Source: Lignipirellula cremea
GTDB taxonomy: Bacteria; Planctomycetota; Planctomycetia; Pirellulales; Pirellulaceae
Direction of reading: 5' to 3'
DNA: 64,000 bases
Assembly: GCF_007751035.1 (NCBI RefSeq)
Contig: NZ_CP036433.1
Span: 3,577,001 to 3,641,000, forward strand
Shown: positions 17,140 through 26,313 of the stretch, in pieces
Layout: each line of letters begins with the position of its first letter
Numbering within the stretch: position 1 is the first letter of the stretch
Translations under genes and position numbers: made by a program
Notes under the pieces: model-generated
Seen by the model: the letters and a program-made list of their open reading frames with translations, nothing else
What the model was told of the DNA's origin: nothing
The model's database searches: none

Positions 17140-18516
17140 ATGCTCGATATTATCGCTCCTGTGCGGAACGCCGCGGGTGCATGCAGTCGTCGCGATCTGC
17201 TGCGCGTCGGCGCCCTGGGGCTGGGCGGGCTGACGTTGCCCTGGTGGCTGCAGGCGCAAGCCTCGGCAGCGGAAGGATCGGTCCGGCCGAAGTCGGTCGT
17301 GCTGTTGTTCCTGGGCGGCGGACCCAGCCATATCGAAACCTTCAATCCCAATATGGACCAGCCGGGCCCCGGTCGCAGTTTAACGGGCGACGTGAAAACG
17401 AATCTGCCGGGCGTCGCGTTTGGCGGCACGTTTCCCGGTTTGGCGAAGCACGCCGATAAAATGGCGATCGTCCGTTCTTTTCATCACACGGACAGCAACC
17501 ATTCAACGGCCGTCCCCTATGTGCTGTCGGGCGGCAAGTCGTTCTCCGGCGGAATCGGCTCCGTCTATGCTCGCCTGCGGGGCACGAACGATCCCCGTTC
17601 GGGTTTGCCGACGACGTCGTTAATTACCGCACCCGATGTCGGCCGTTTCGCCAATGCGCGGAAGCGGGTGATTCAAGGGTCGCAGCCGGGCGACCTGGGC
17701 GCGCCGTATGCGCCGTTCCAGCCCGACGGCGAGGGACCGGCGATCAGCAATATGACGCTGAACATGCCGCACGGCCGACTGGACGATCGTCGCAATCTGC
17801 TGGCCGGCCTGGATCGGTTGCGGCGGGATGTCGATGCTTCCGGCGCCAAAGAAGGCTTTGATCGTTTCCGGCAACAGGCTTACGACGTGATCCTGGGGTC
17901 GGCGGCCAAAACGTTCGATCTCAGCCAGGAAGATCCGCGACTGGTCGCCCAGTACGATACCAGCATGTTCCGCGTGGGTGAGTCGGAATTCCGCTCCTGC
18001 TCGCTGGGCTCGCAAATGCTGATGGCCCGGCGCCTGGTCGAGGCGGGTTGCGGCTTTATCACCGTGCAGAACGCCGGCTGGGATATGCACGCCAGTTCCG
18101 GGAACAACAACATGTCGCTGGCTTCCGGCATGCGGATGCTGGGCGGGCCGCTCGACAAAGCCGTATCGGCCTTCCTGGCCGATCTTGACCAGCGCGGACT
18201 GCTGGACCAGACGCTGCTGGTCATCACGGGCGAGTTCGGCCGCACCCCCCGCGTCAACAAAAACGGCGGCCGCGATCACTGGGCCAACCTCAGCACGCTG
18301 GCGCTCGCCGGCGGCGGATTGCAGATGGGGCAGGTCATTGGCCAGTCGGCCCCGCAGAACGACCTGCCCGCCAGCGAACCGATCCGGGTCGAAAATCTCA
18401 TGTCGACCGTCATGCATACCCTGTTCGATGTGGGCAAGCTCCGCGTCGACCGGACGGCCCCGCGAACGCTGCTCGATCCCATCGAACGGCATGCTCCGAT
18501 TACGGAGCTGTTCTAG
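17140..18516 (+). CDS. DUF1501 protein with Tat leader
   Basis: A 458-residue DUF1501 protein, a family with an alkaline phosphatase/sulfatase-like fold that is strongly expanded in planctomycetes. A twin-arginine-type leader SRRDLLRVGALGLGG is followed by WWLQAQASA, a likely cleavage site, so export is by Tat. Core motifs are VVLLFLGGGPSHIETFNPN at the start, the AGWDMH segment and ITGEFGRTPRVNKNGGRDHW near the C-terminus. These positions resemble metal-ligand regions of the superfamily, but activity is undemonstrated. ATG at 17140 gives a sensible leader; an upstream GTG (17116) is in frame. It heads the DUF1501/PSD1/sulfatase region. Confidence 0.9.
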   Translation: MLDIIAPVRNAAGACSRRDLLRVGALGLGGLTLPWWLQAQASAAEGSVRPKSVVLLFLGGGPSHIETFNPNMDQPGPGRSLTGDVKTNLPGVAFGGTFPGLAKHADKMAIVRSFHHTDSNHSTAVPYVLSGGKSFSGGIGSVYARLRGTNDPRSGLPTTSLITAPDVGRFANARKRVIQGSQPGDLGAPYAPFQPDGEGPAISNMTLNMPHGRLDDRRNLLAGLDRLRRDVDASGAKEGFDRFRQQAYDVILGSAAKTFDLSQEDPRLVAQYDTSMFRVGESEFRSCSLGSQMLMARRLVEAGCGFITVQNAGWDMHASSGNNNMSLASGMRMLGGPLDKAVSAFLADLDQRGLLDQTLLVITGEFGRTPRVNKNGGRDHWANLSTLALAGGGLQMGQVIGQSAPQNDLPASEPIRVENLMSTVMHTLFDVGKLRVDRTAPRTLLDPIERHAPITELF

Positions 18517-18566
18517 ACGGACGTTCCCCCAGGCTATATTTCACGCCCTTTCGACGTCCGGCACGA

Positions 18567-18959
18567 TCAGGGCAGGACGATGCGGACTTCCAGCATGCGC
18601 GGTCGGGCCGCCTGCAGGGCGGGGCGGGTGACGTTCGTTCCGGCCAGCAGCAGCAGCCGCAATGCGGGCAGCGATTGAAACAGGGGCCAGCTGGCGTCGC
18701 TAATCGGTGTGCGCTGCAGGTCCAGCGTGTGCAGCCCGGCGAGTTCTGCCAGGGTCTGCAGACCTGCGTCGGTGATCTTTGTCCCTTCCAGATAAAGCTC
18801 CCGCGTGCGCGGCAATTGCGCGACATGCAGCAGCGTGTCGTCGGTCACAGGCGAAATGCAGCCGCGCAGATCGACAATCAGCACGCTCCCTTTTTTGGAG
18901 CGACGAAGCTGCGCGCCCTGCTGTTCCAGGGCGGCGATCGCGTCGGGAGAATCGTTCAT
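18567..18959 (-). CDS. small leucine-rich-repeat protein
   Basis: A 130-residue protein with about three to four LRRs of the planctomycete/ribonuclease-inhibitor-like type: LYLEGTKITDAGLQTLAEL, LHTLDLQRTPISDAS and LRLLLLAGTNVTRPAL. The N-terminal part has a short helix and VLIVDLRGC. No signal peptide is seen from ATG 18959; the frame stays open upstream, but the added residues do not resemble a leader. It lies antisense between two plus-strand genes, so it is a separate unit. Function is unknown, presumably protein binding. Confidence 0.65.
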   Translation of the reverse strand: MNDSPDAIAALEQQGAQLRRSKKGSVLIVDLRGCISPVTDDTLLHVAQLPRTRELYLEGTKITDAGLQTLAELAGLHTLDLQRTPISDASWPLFQSLPALRLLLLAGTNVTRPALQAARPRMLEVRIVLP

Positions 18960-19132
18960 GGGGATGATCTCGCAGGGAGTCTTGCGGGCGACTGACCCGG
19001 GGGAAAGGGCGTCCTGGGGGAGAGCGCAGGGGGATCGAAAGTTTGACGTTATCCGGGGGTGCGTGGTACACTCGCAGCACTTTCCTGGGCCGTTTTGGAT
19101 GTCCTGCCTGGCCAATATCGACGGAGTTTTCG

Positions 19133-21865
19133 ATGCTGCTGTCCGCCTTTTCGACCCGTCTTTCCCGCATTTTATCCGTACAAGCTTGTTTCCGACGAGC
19201 GGCTTCTTCAGGTTGCCTGTCGCTGCTCGTCCTGGCGTGCGGTCTGGTTTCGGTTCCGGTCGTGCATGGCGCTGGGCCGGGTCTGCCGGCGGCTGCTTCC
19301 CAGAAGGTTGAGTTTATCAGGGATATTCAACCGCTGCTGCGGCGCAGTTGTTATTCGTGCCATGGGGTGGAAGAACAGGAGGCTGGGCTGCGGCTGGACA
19401 CGAAGGCCAGGGCGCTGGCCGGCGGCGAAGGCGGCCCGGTGATTATCGCCGGCAAGAGCGACAAGAGCCGTCTGGTGCTGCTGTTGGCGGGTATCGATGA
19501 AGATTCCGGAGTGATGCCGCCTGAGGGCGACGGCGCTCCGTTTACGTCCGAGGAAGTCGCGCTGGTGAGGGCCTGGATTGACCAGGGAGCGGACTGGCCG
19601 GCCGAAGCCGATCGTCCGCTGGCGGAACGGCACTGGTCGTTCCAGCCGATCGTCCGTCCGGAGGCGCCTGCGGTTAAGCAGCAGGGCTGGATCAAAAACG
19701 GGATCGATCCCTTTATTCTGGCGCGTCTGGAAGCGGAAGGAATCGAGCCGGCGATCGAGGCCGACCGTTCCACGTTGATTCGGCGGTTGTACCTGGACCT
19801 GCTCGGCTTGCCGCCGCAGCCGGCCGAGGTGGAGCAGTTTCTCAGCGACAAGGAAGACGGCGCGTACGAACGGCTGGTGGATCGCGTCTTGCTGTCGCAG
19901 CATTATGGCGAGCGCTGGGGCCGTCACTGGCTGGACCTGGCCCGCTATGCGGACAGCGACGGGTATGAGAAGGATCGTCCTCGCCCTCACGCCTGGCGGT
20001 ATCGCGACTGGGTGATTGCTGCGCTCAATGCCGACATGCCGTTTGACCAGTTTACGATCGCCCAGGTGGCGGGCGACCTGCTGCCGGATGCGGATCGAGA
20101 GATGAAAACGGCGACCGGCTTCCATCGTAACACCTTGCACAATACGGAAGGCGGGACCGACAAGGAAGAAGACCGCTCGAAGAAAACGGTCGATCGCACC
20201 AACACAACCGGCGCCATCTGGCTGGGGCTGACGGTCGGTTGCGCCGAGTGTCATACGCACAAGTACGACCCGCTGACCCATCACGAATACTACTCGCTGT
20301 ATGCGTTCTTCAACAACATCGACGAGCTGGATCTCGACATGGCGCCAGCGGCTGAACTGGCCCGATACCAGACGGACAAGGCGGCGTTCGATGCGGAACA
20401 GAAGAAGCTGGATGCGGCTGCGGCCCAGTACGTGAAAAAAGAACTGCCGGCCGCCCAGCAGGCCTGGGAGGCCGCGCAAGCGAACGACCTCGACAACCTG
20501 CTCGACCAGGGCGACGCCGACGGGCCGACTTCTGATGGCAAACCAGCCGACGCGAAACCTGCGGACAAGAAGCCGGCCGGCAACAAGGGGGTCGTCGTGC
20601 CCGAGAATGTGGAACTGGCGCTCGCCGTCACGGCGGCGGATCGAACGGAGCTGCAGCGGAATGTGATTCGAGATTATTATCTCACGATCGATCCGCCGTT
20701 GCTGGCTCTCAAAAAGGCAGCCGAAGCCCATAAGAGCAAAGCTCCCAAGGCTCCGACGGCCAAGGCGCAGGCGGTGGTGGAGCGGTCGACGCCTCGCGAA
20801 GCCTATATTCATCTGCGGGGGAACTTTCTGGATCATGGCGCAGCGGTCACGGCGGCGACGCCGGCCTGGTTGCCGCCATTGCAGCCGCGGGGCGAGCAGG
20901 CGGATCGCCTGGATCTGGCCCGCTGGATTGTCTCGCCGGAGAACCCGCTGACCGCCCGGGTGACGGTGAATCGGATCTGGCAGCGGTACTTTGGCCGCGG
21001 ACTGGCGCCCAATCCCGACGACCTGGGCGCCCAGGGCGATCCGCCTTCGCATCCGTTGCTGCTGGACTGGCTGGCGGACGAGTTCCGTACCGACTGGAGC
21101 CTGAAGCATGTGCATCGTTTAATTGTGACGTCGGCCGTGTATCGGCAGTCGTCGGCGGCCCGGCCGGAACTGGACGACCTCGACCCTCTGAACACCTTGC
21201 TGGCCCGGCAGTCTCGTCGACGGGTCGAGGCGGAAGTCATCCGCGACCTGGCGCTAGCGTCGTCGGGTTTGCTGGCTCCGCAGATTGGCGGACCCAGCGT
21301 GCATCCGCCGCAGCCGCAGGAGTATTCGACGCTGACTTATGCAGGAAGCGCTCGCTGGAAGGACAGCGAGGGGAGCGACCGCTTCCGTCGGGGGCTGTAT
21401 ACGTTCTTCCAGAGGACGTCGCCGTACCCGATGCTGATGACGTTCGACTCGCCGGACTCGACCGTTTGCACGGCCCAGCGGGCGACCAGCAACACGCCGT
21501 TACAGGCGCTTACGCTGTGGAACGATCGCGTGTTTTTTGAGGCCGCCCAGGCGCTCGGCCGGCGGATCGTCCGCAAGGTTCCGGGCGTCCCGAAGTCGGG
21601 CGAGAAAGAGGCTGCAGCGGTGGCGGATCGCCGCCTTGAGGAAGCGTACCTGGCCTGCTTTGCCCGTCGCCCTAACGACGCGGAGCGATCGGCCTGGCGC
21701 GACTTTCGTACGGCCCAGTTGGCGGTTCTGGCTGACCAGCCCACGGTCAAAGAGTTGCTGGGCCCGGAGCCGACGCCTGAAGGCTGCGATCCGCAGGAGC
21801 TGGCCTTCTGGGTGCTGGCCTCGCGGACGCTTATGAATCTGGATGAATTTGTCACCAAAGAGTAG
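19133..21865 (+). CDS. PSCyt1/PSCyt2/PSD1 (DUF1549-DUF1553) cytochrome protein
   Basis: A 910-residue exported protein of the planctomycete cytochrome family. It has an N-terminal signal peptide, then a PSCyt1 c-type heme motif C73-YS-C76-H77 followed by LRLDTKARALAGG and a GVMPPEG segment. Next is PSCyt2/DUF1549, with the GERWGRHWLDLARYADSDGYE stretch and a second C370-AE-C373-H374 in the HTHKYDP context. The C-terminal part is PSD1/DUF1553 (NPLTARVTVNRIWQRYFG). A low-complexity Lys/Pro/Asp insert lies near residues 460-485. GGAG 7 bases upstream supports ATG 19133. Such proteins usually pair with DUF1501 genes, as here. They are proposed to act in oxidative polysaccharide metabolism, which is unproven. 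Confidence 0.92.
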   Translation: MLLSAFSTRLSRILSVQACFRRAASSGCLSLLVLACGLVSVPVVHGAGPGLPAAASQKVEFIRDIQPLLRRSCYSCHGVEEQEAGLRLDTKARALAGGEGGPVIIAGKSDKSRLVLLLAGIDEDSGVMPPEGDGAPFTSEEVALVRAWIDQGADWPAEADRPLAERHWSFQPIVRPEAPAVKQQGWIKNGIDPFILARLEAEGIEPAIEADRSTLIRRLYLDLLGLPPQPAEVEQFLSDKEDGAYERLVDRVLLSQHYGERWGRHWLDLARYADSDGYEKDRPRPHAWRYRDWVIAALNADMPFDQFTIAQVAGDLLPDADREMKTATGFHRNTLHNTEGGTDKEEDRSKKTVDRTNTTGAIWLGLTVGCAECHTHKYDPLTHHEYYSLYAFFNNIDELDLDMAPAAELARYQTDKAAFDAEQKKLDAAAAQYVKKELPAAQQAWEAAQANDLDNLLDQGDADGPTSDGKPADAKPADKKPAGNKGVVVPENVELALAVTAADRTELQRNVIRDYYLTIDPPLLALKKAAEAHKSKAPKAPTAKAQAVVERSTPREAYIHLRGNFLDHGAAVTAATPAWLPPLQPRGEQADRLDLARWIVSPENPLTARVTVNRIWQRYFGRGLAPNPDDLGAQGDPPSHPLLLDWLADEFRTDWSLKHVHRLIVTSAVYRQSSAARPELDDLDPLNTLLARQSRRRVEAEVIRDLALASSGLLAPQIGGPSVHPPQPQEYSTLTYAGSARWKDSEGSDRFRRGLYTFFQRTSPYPMLMTFDSPDSTVCTAQRATSNTPLQALTLWNDRVFFEAAQALGRRIVRKVPGVPKSGEKEAAAVADRRLEEAYLACFARRPNDAERSAWRDFRTAQLAVLADQPTVKELLGPEPTPEGCDPQELAFWVLASRTLMNLDEFVTKE

Positions 21866-21928
21866 CCGCCGCCGCAGTAGCCAGCGGCGGGTGGTTCTGA
21901 ACTTTAATATTGCAAAAAAGGTTTACCG

Positions 21929-23290
21929 ATGCTGCGTGTTTGTTTTGGATTCGCCCTGTTGCTGCTGGCGGCGTCGGGCGTGACGGCTGAGGAGCGGCCG
22001 AACTTCATCATTATGATCGCCGACGATGTGTCGTGGGACGACCTGGGAGCGTACGGCCATCCTCATATTCGCACGCCCAATCTGGATCAAATGGCGGCCG
22101 ATGGGGTGCGCTACGATCTGGCCTTTTTGACGTGCAGTTCCTGCAGCCCCAGCCGCTGCAGCATTATGACGGGTCGCTACCCACATTCGACCGGCGCCGG
22201 GGAGTTGCACCAGCCGTTGCCTGCGGACCAGGTGATGTTTCCCGCGCTTCTGAAACAGGCCGGCTACTACACGGCCGCTGCCGGGAAGTGGCACCTGGGC
22301 GAACCAGCCCGGAAAGCGTTCGACCGGATCGAAGACGGCCGTCCCAGCGGCTGCGAGAAATGGGTCGAGGTGCTGCACGAACGGCCCCGCGACAAGCCTT
22401 TTTTCCTGTGGCTGGCCGCCTACGACGCCCACCGTGGTTACAGCAAAGGGACGCTGAAAGTCCCGCATACTAACGAGGACGCGGTCGTTCCGCCGTACCT
22501 GCCCGACGCGCCGGAAACACGGGGCGATCTGGCCATGTACTATGACGAAATCTCGCGTCTGGACAGTTATGCCGGCAAGGTGCTGGCGGAGCTGGACGAG
22601 CAAAAAGCGGCCGAGAACACGCTGGTTCTGTTCCTGGCCGATAACGGACGTCCCTTCCCGCGGTGCAAAACGACCGTCTACGACAGCGGCGTGCGCACGC
22701 CGTTTATCGTACGCTGGCCGGTTGTCGTTCCCAGGGGATCCGTCTGCCGCGAACTGGTCAGCTCCATCGACATTGCTCCCACTTTCTGCGAGCTGGCCGG
22801 TCTGCGGCCGGCGCCGACGTTCCAGGGGCAATCGTTTGTCCCCCAGTTGCCGACGCCCGATGTGGCCATTCGTGATCATATCGTGGCCGAACATAACTGG
22901 CATGATTATGAAGCGTATGAACGCGGTCTTCGCGATCAACGCTATCTGTACATTCGCAACTGGCGGCCCGAACTGCCGGGCACCCCGCCGGCCGACGCGG
23001 TGCGCAGTCCCACTTATGCGGTGATGCAAAAAATGCGCGACGCGGGCGGTTCCTTGACGCCCGATCAGCGTTCCTGTTTCCTCACGCCGCGGCCGGAGGA
23101 AGAGCTGTACGATACGATCGAAGATCCGCACTGCCTGCGGAATCTGGCCGATGCGCCGGGAAGCCAGGAGGTGCTGGTTCGGATGCGGGCGGCCATGGTT
23201 TCGCATCGCAAAAAGTACGACGATCCGGAGCCGGGCCAGCTGACGCCTGACAGGTTTGATCGGGAAGAGGGCACGCCGCTGAAGAAATAA
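21929..23290 (+). CDS. secreted formylglycine sulfatase
   Basis: A 453-residue type I sulfatase. The signal peptide ends near GVTA (residue 20). The metal-binding ADD of the N-terminal motif follows in MIADDVSWDDLGAYG. The activation signature C72-S-P-S-R76 lies in SSCSPSRCSIMTGRYPH, so Cys72 should be converted to formylglycine. The downstream GKWHLG and the ADNG motif are present. AAAGG about 8 bases before the ATG supports the start. It follows the PSCyt1/PSD1 gene by 63 bp and is probably cotranscribed. Substrate class cannot be set; sulfated polysaccharides are the usual targets in planctomycetes. Confidence 0.94.
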   Translation: MLRVCFGFALLLLAASGVTAEERPNFIIMIADDVSWDDLGAYGHPHIRTPNLDQMAADGVRYDLAFLTCSSCSPSRCSIMTGRYPHSTGAGELHQPLPADQVMFPALLKQAGYYTAAAGKWHLGEPARKAFDRIEDGRPSGCEKWVEVLHERPRDKPFFLWLAAYDAHRGYSKGTLKVPHTNEDAVVPPYLPDAPETRGDLAMYYDEISRLDSYAGKVLAELDEQKAAENTLVLFLADNGRPFPRCKTTVYDSGVRTPFIVRWPVVVPRGSVCRELVSSIDIAPTFCELAGLRPAPTFQGQSFVPQLPTPDVAIRDHIVAEHNWHDYEAYERGLRDQRYLYIRNWRPELPGTPPADAVRSPTYAVMQKMRDAGGSLTPDQRSCFLTPRPEEELYDTIEDPHCLRNLADAPGSQEVLVRMRAAMVSHRKKYDDPEPGQLTPDRFDREEGTPLKK

Positions 23291-23305
23291 GGAACGACCC
23301 AGAAG

Positions 23306-23329
23306 ACCGGCGCCGTTCCCGGCGCCGGT
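23306..23329. terminator. strong GC hairpin between convergent genes
   Basis: A perfect 10 bp stem, ACCGGCGCCG with CGGCGCCGGT and loop TTCC, lies 16 bp after the sulfatase stop and 86 bp from the SulP stop. There is no T-run on either side, so termination is plausible but not certain. Confidence 0.5.
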
Positions 23330-23414
23330 TGATCGTTGCTTTACGATTGCCGCCGGGTTCAAAGCCAGGCGGGGGAAGGGGCGAGGCTTGGACCTGGAAC
23401 CGCCGGTCGGGGTC

Positions 23415-25502
23415 TCAGTTTGTGGGGTGGTTGGCTCCTTCGGGATGCAATTCCGAGTCGCCAGAGGATCCGTGCGAAGGGTCTGGCTCGGGCGCATCCC
23501 AGGGCGGCGTGAGCGGCTTTTTCGCCTGGGCCCGGCGGTTGGTGCGGAACTTGTCCCGTAGATCGTTCCAGTCAATCACGACTTTGCCGCCGGTTGCTTC
23601 CTGCTGGCGGGACCAGTTCATGAGCAATTCCAGGCAGGCGTGATCGATATAGTCGAGCCTGTCCAGGTTGACATGCAACTCGGCGCCAGGCGGTACGCTT
23701 TCCAGCTTCTCGGCAAGTTTGGGCAGGCGAATAAACGTCGCCGCGCCGGACAGTTGAAGCACGGCCGGTTCGCCTGTCTCGCTGGTGCGCAGGTCGGCGT
23801 CCAGTTTAGAGAACTTGAAGAGCAGCTTGGCGGCCGCCAGTCCGACCCCGACCAGAACGCCGGTCAGCAGGTCAACGGCCACAATCATGAATACGGTCGC
23901 CAGGTAGACGACCACTTCGCCCCGGCCGTACTTCCGCAGCTCGATCAGCGCTTTCACATTCACGAGCTTGTAGCCGGTATAAACCAGGATGGCGGCCAGG
24001 CAGGAGGTGGGGATCATTCGCAGCAGGAAGGCGAGCGCCGATACGAACAGCAACAGCCAGACCCCGTGCATCCAGGCCGACATACGCGTTTTGGCGCCAG
24101 CGGCGACATTCGCCGAACTGCGCACGATCACGCCCGTCATCGGCAGCGATCCCAGGGCGCCGCAGATCATGTTGCCTACGCCCTGGGCGAAGAGCTCGCG
24201 GTCGTAGCGGGTGCGGGGTCCATCGTGCAGCTGGTCAACGGCCGTGGCGCTGAGGAGCGTTTCCGCACTGGCGACGATCGCCATTACAATGACAAATTCC
24301 AGCACCACTTCCCACTCGCTGAGAATCCCCGACCAGGTAGGGAAGTGCAGCGTTTGTGAGAACAGGTTGGAGGGCGCCTCGACGTATAGCACGGGCAGCG
24401 ACAAGGCGGCAGCCACCCCTGTGGCGATGATCACCGCCAGCAGCGGAGCCGGAACCAGTTTCAAACGCTTGGGCGCCAGACCCTGCCAGAGCAGCAGGAT
24501 AGTAATCGTGAGAACGCCAATTTCGGCGGCGAAGTTGTGATTCTTCAGGCTATCCAGCAGACCTTCCAGGGCGGTGACCGCTTCGTGCTGGGCATGGGTA
24601 GCGGCCAGAATGCCGCCTGCGTGCAGTGCGGCCAGTGCGGCGTCGCTTTTTGCCAGCGCGTCTTTGGCCGCGCTTTGGACCCGGACCTGCTTGACGCTAC
24701 TGCCCGCCATGCGGGACTCCGGCTGGTCCAGCAGCAAACGCAGTTCCCCCAGTTCGAACCGGAGCTGTTTTTCAATTTCCAGCTGGGTCGCCGCGGATTC
24801 TTCCAGGTCACGTTGTTCTTCGGGTACTTTGTCGGCCAGGAGGCTGGCCTTTTCTCCTTCGATACCGTGTAACGGCGACTGCTCCGCGACATGTTCGGCC
24901 AGTTCTACCTGCTGGCGGTGGAGTTCGCCAATTTCCCGCAGCAGGCGGGTCTGCAGTTTGCGTGTTTCCGGGTCGCCTAGCTGGGGAATGGTGGAAATGC
25001 CTTTTTGAATCGCCGAGGGAATGGTGAGCAGATTCGTCAGGCCGTCGCCTTTGGGCTTGTCGTCGACCATGACATGGAACTGGGCCCCAAGAATCAGGAT
25101 ACCAATACCGGCCAGCATGCCATGCACCACGGCGGGCGAGACCGCCCGGAACCAGCGGCCAAGTCCGAGCAGGCCGGCTCCAATCTGGAGCACCCCTGCC
25201 AGCAGCACCACCACGCCCAGCATTTCAATGCCGATACGCTGGATCAAATCAACCACCACCACCGCCAGGCCGGCCGCCGGACCGCTGACCTGCAGGGGAC
25301 AACCCGCCAGCAAAGCGACGACAAGGCCGCCAACGATCCCCGTAATCAGGCCGGCTGCCACCGGTACGCCGGATGCGATGGCGATGCCCATGCAAAGCGG
25401 TAACGCCACCAGGAACACGACGACCGAGGAGAGAAAATCATTCTTGAAGTTGCTGCGGTAATCCTGCAGGACTTCTGTCCAAGGGGGTCCATTCGATTTC
25501 AT
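23415..25502 (-). CDS. SulP anion transporter with STAS domain and unusual insertion
   Basis: A 695-residue SulP (SLC26-like) inner-membrane transporter. The conserved core includes GLITGIVGGLVVALLAG and PLQVSGPAAGL. The C-terminal STAS domain is at about 575-655, with YIDHACLELL at the place where other STAS proteins carry D-x-SG. Between residues about 172 and 318 there is a hydrophilic insert rich in Glu, Leu, Gln and Ala that looks helical or coiled-coil, between membrane segments. A Pro-rich tail follows STAS. GGGAG 8 bases before ATG supports the start. Likely substrates are bicarbonate or sulfate; no carbonic anhydrase or sulfur gene is adjacent to decide. Confidence 0.9.
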   Translation of the reverse strand: MKSNGPPWTEVLQDYRSNFKNDFLSSVVVFLVALPLCMGIAIASGVPVAAGLITGIVGGLVVALLAGCPLQVSGPAAGLAVVVVDLIQRIGIEMLGVVVLLAGVLQIGAGLLGLGRWFRAVSPAVVHGMLAGIGILILGAQFHVMVDDKPKGDGLTNLLTIPSAIQKGISTIPQLGDPETRKLQTRLLREIGELHRQQVELAEHVAEQSPLHGIEGEKASLLADKVPEEQRDLEESAATQLEIEKQLRFELGELRLLLDQPESRMAGSSVKQVRVQSAAKDALAKSDAALAALHAGGILAATHAQHEAVTALEGLLDSLKNHNFAAEIGVLTITILLLWQGLAPKRLKLVPAPLLAVIIATGVAAALSLPVLYVEAPSNLFSQTLHFPTWSGILSEWEVVLEFVIVMAIVASAETLLSATAVDQLHDGPRTRYDRELFAQGVGNMICGALGSLPMTGVIVRSSANVAAGAKTRMSAWMHGVWLLLFVSALAFLLRMIPTSCLAAILVYTGYKLVNVKALIELRKYGRGEVVVYLATVFMIVAVDLLTGVLVGVGLAAAKLLFKFSKLDADLRTSETGEPAVLQLSGAATFIRLPKLAEKLESVPPGAELHVNLDRLDYIDHACLELLMNWSRQQEATGGKVVIDWNDLRDKFRTNRRAQAKKPLTPPWDAPEPDPSHGSSGDSELHPEGANHPTN

Positions 25503-25802
25503 TCCAAAAACTCCCGTAATTTACAAGCGCCGACCGCGCTGTGTTCGTTCCTTGAATCTCTTGAAATCGCGATGTTGCTCCAGGCAGGCATCCGCGCAGC
25601 ATGGCCAAAAAGGTTGCGAAGCGAGGGTCGCTGGAAAGATCAAAGCCAGATAACAGGATTGGCGTAGATGCGTGCTGCCGGTCATCGGCGCAGCACTCCA
25701 GCAAGCAGGTTTCGTTGGGCTACATGCCTTCGATTGAATCCGCCCGAGATTCCTGGCTCAGCCAGGGCGCCGCGCAAGGCGACGTCGCTCGGGGAACGGC
25801 CG
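25503..25802. other. intergenic region, nothing recognised
   Basis: This is 300 bp upstream of the SulP gene. Overlapping plus-strand frames (25601-26186) and a minus-strand frame (25438-25704) have unconvincing translations. The region should hold the SulP promoter, but I cannot place it. Confidence 0.4.
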
Positions 25803-26120
25803 TTAACAGCGCAGCGGCGCGAGAAGTTCATGCGTCAGCCGATGGCCAACGAGGGGACAAACCCGGGTTTTGGAAGCCCAATCCGTTTGGGGATGTTGTC
25901 GCAGCCAGTTCAGCAGGTCAACGGGCGAGCGTTCCGTGCGCCGAATAACGCTATGCGCGTCAACTTCGACCTGCTGCTCGCCTTCAGAATTTTCAACGTT
26001 CCCCGTCGAGGAGATCTCAAAAACGCGAGCGGCGACCGGCCCTGCCGTAAACAAGGCCGCCAGCAATACCAGGCAGATACCAAAATGGCGGCCGTTTGTT
26101 TCCCGCAGTGGTACAGTCAT
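25803..26120 (-). CDS. small predicted secreted protein
   Basis: A 105-residue frame whose start looks like a signal peptide: basic N-terminus, hydrophobic GICLVLLAALFTAGPVAA, then likely cleavage before RVFEISS. The mature part is short and hydrophilic and contains one Cys pair (CPL and a terminal Cys). No family was recognised. Overlapping plus-strand frames exist, but none has comparable features, so the minus frame is preferred. It lies between the SulP transporter and the chemoreceptor, all on the minus strand. Confidence 0.45.
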   Translation of the reverse strand: MTVPLRETNGRHFGICLVLLAALFTAGPVAARVFEISSTGNVENSEGEQQVEVDAHSVIRRTERSPVDLLNWLRQHPQTDWASKTRVCPLVGHRLTHELLAPLRC

Positions 26121-26313
26121 ACCGGCCCAGGGACGGTGCGTGAAATCGAGGCGGAAAGTAGAAGGAAGTTGCGCAGGGACGCTTAGCCCCGCAGAGTTAT
26201 CCTAGACGGCAATCCGCTGCAGCGTCAACGGGAATTGTCTGTCGACGACGGTTTCCGCCCGCTTTTCCCGGCATTTGCGTCAAAACTTCCTCTTCTGCTG
26301 AGCGGGACTGTTG

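Noticed and set aside
25601-26205. Plus-strand frames overlapping the small secreted protein
   Set aside because: No signal, domain or ribosome site; the minus-strand frame has a good signal peptide.
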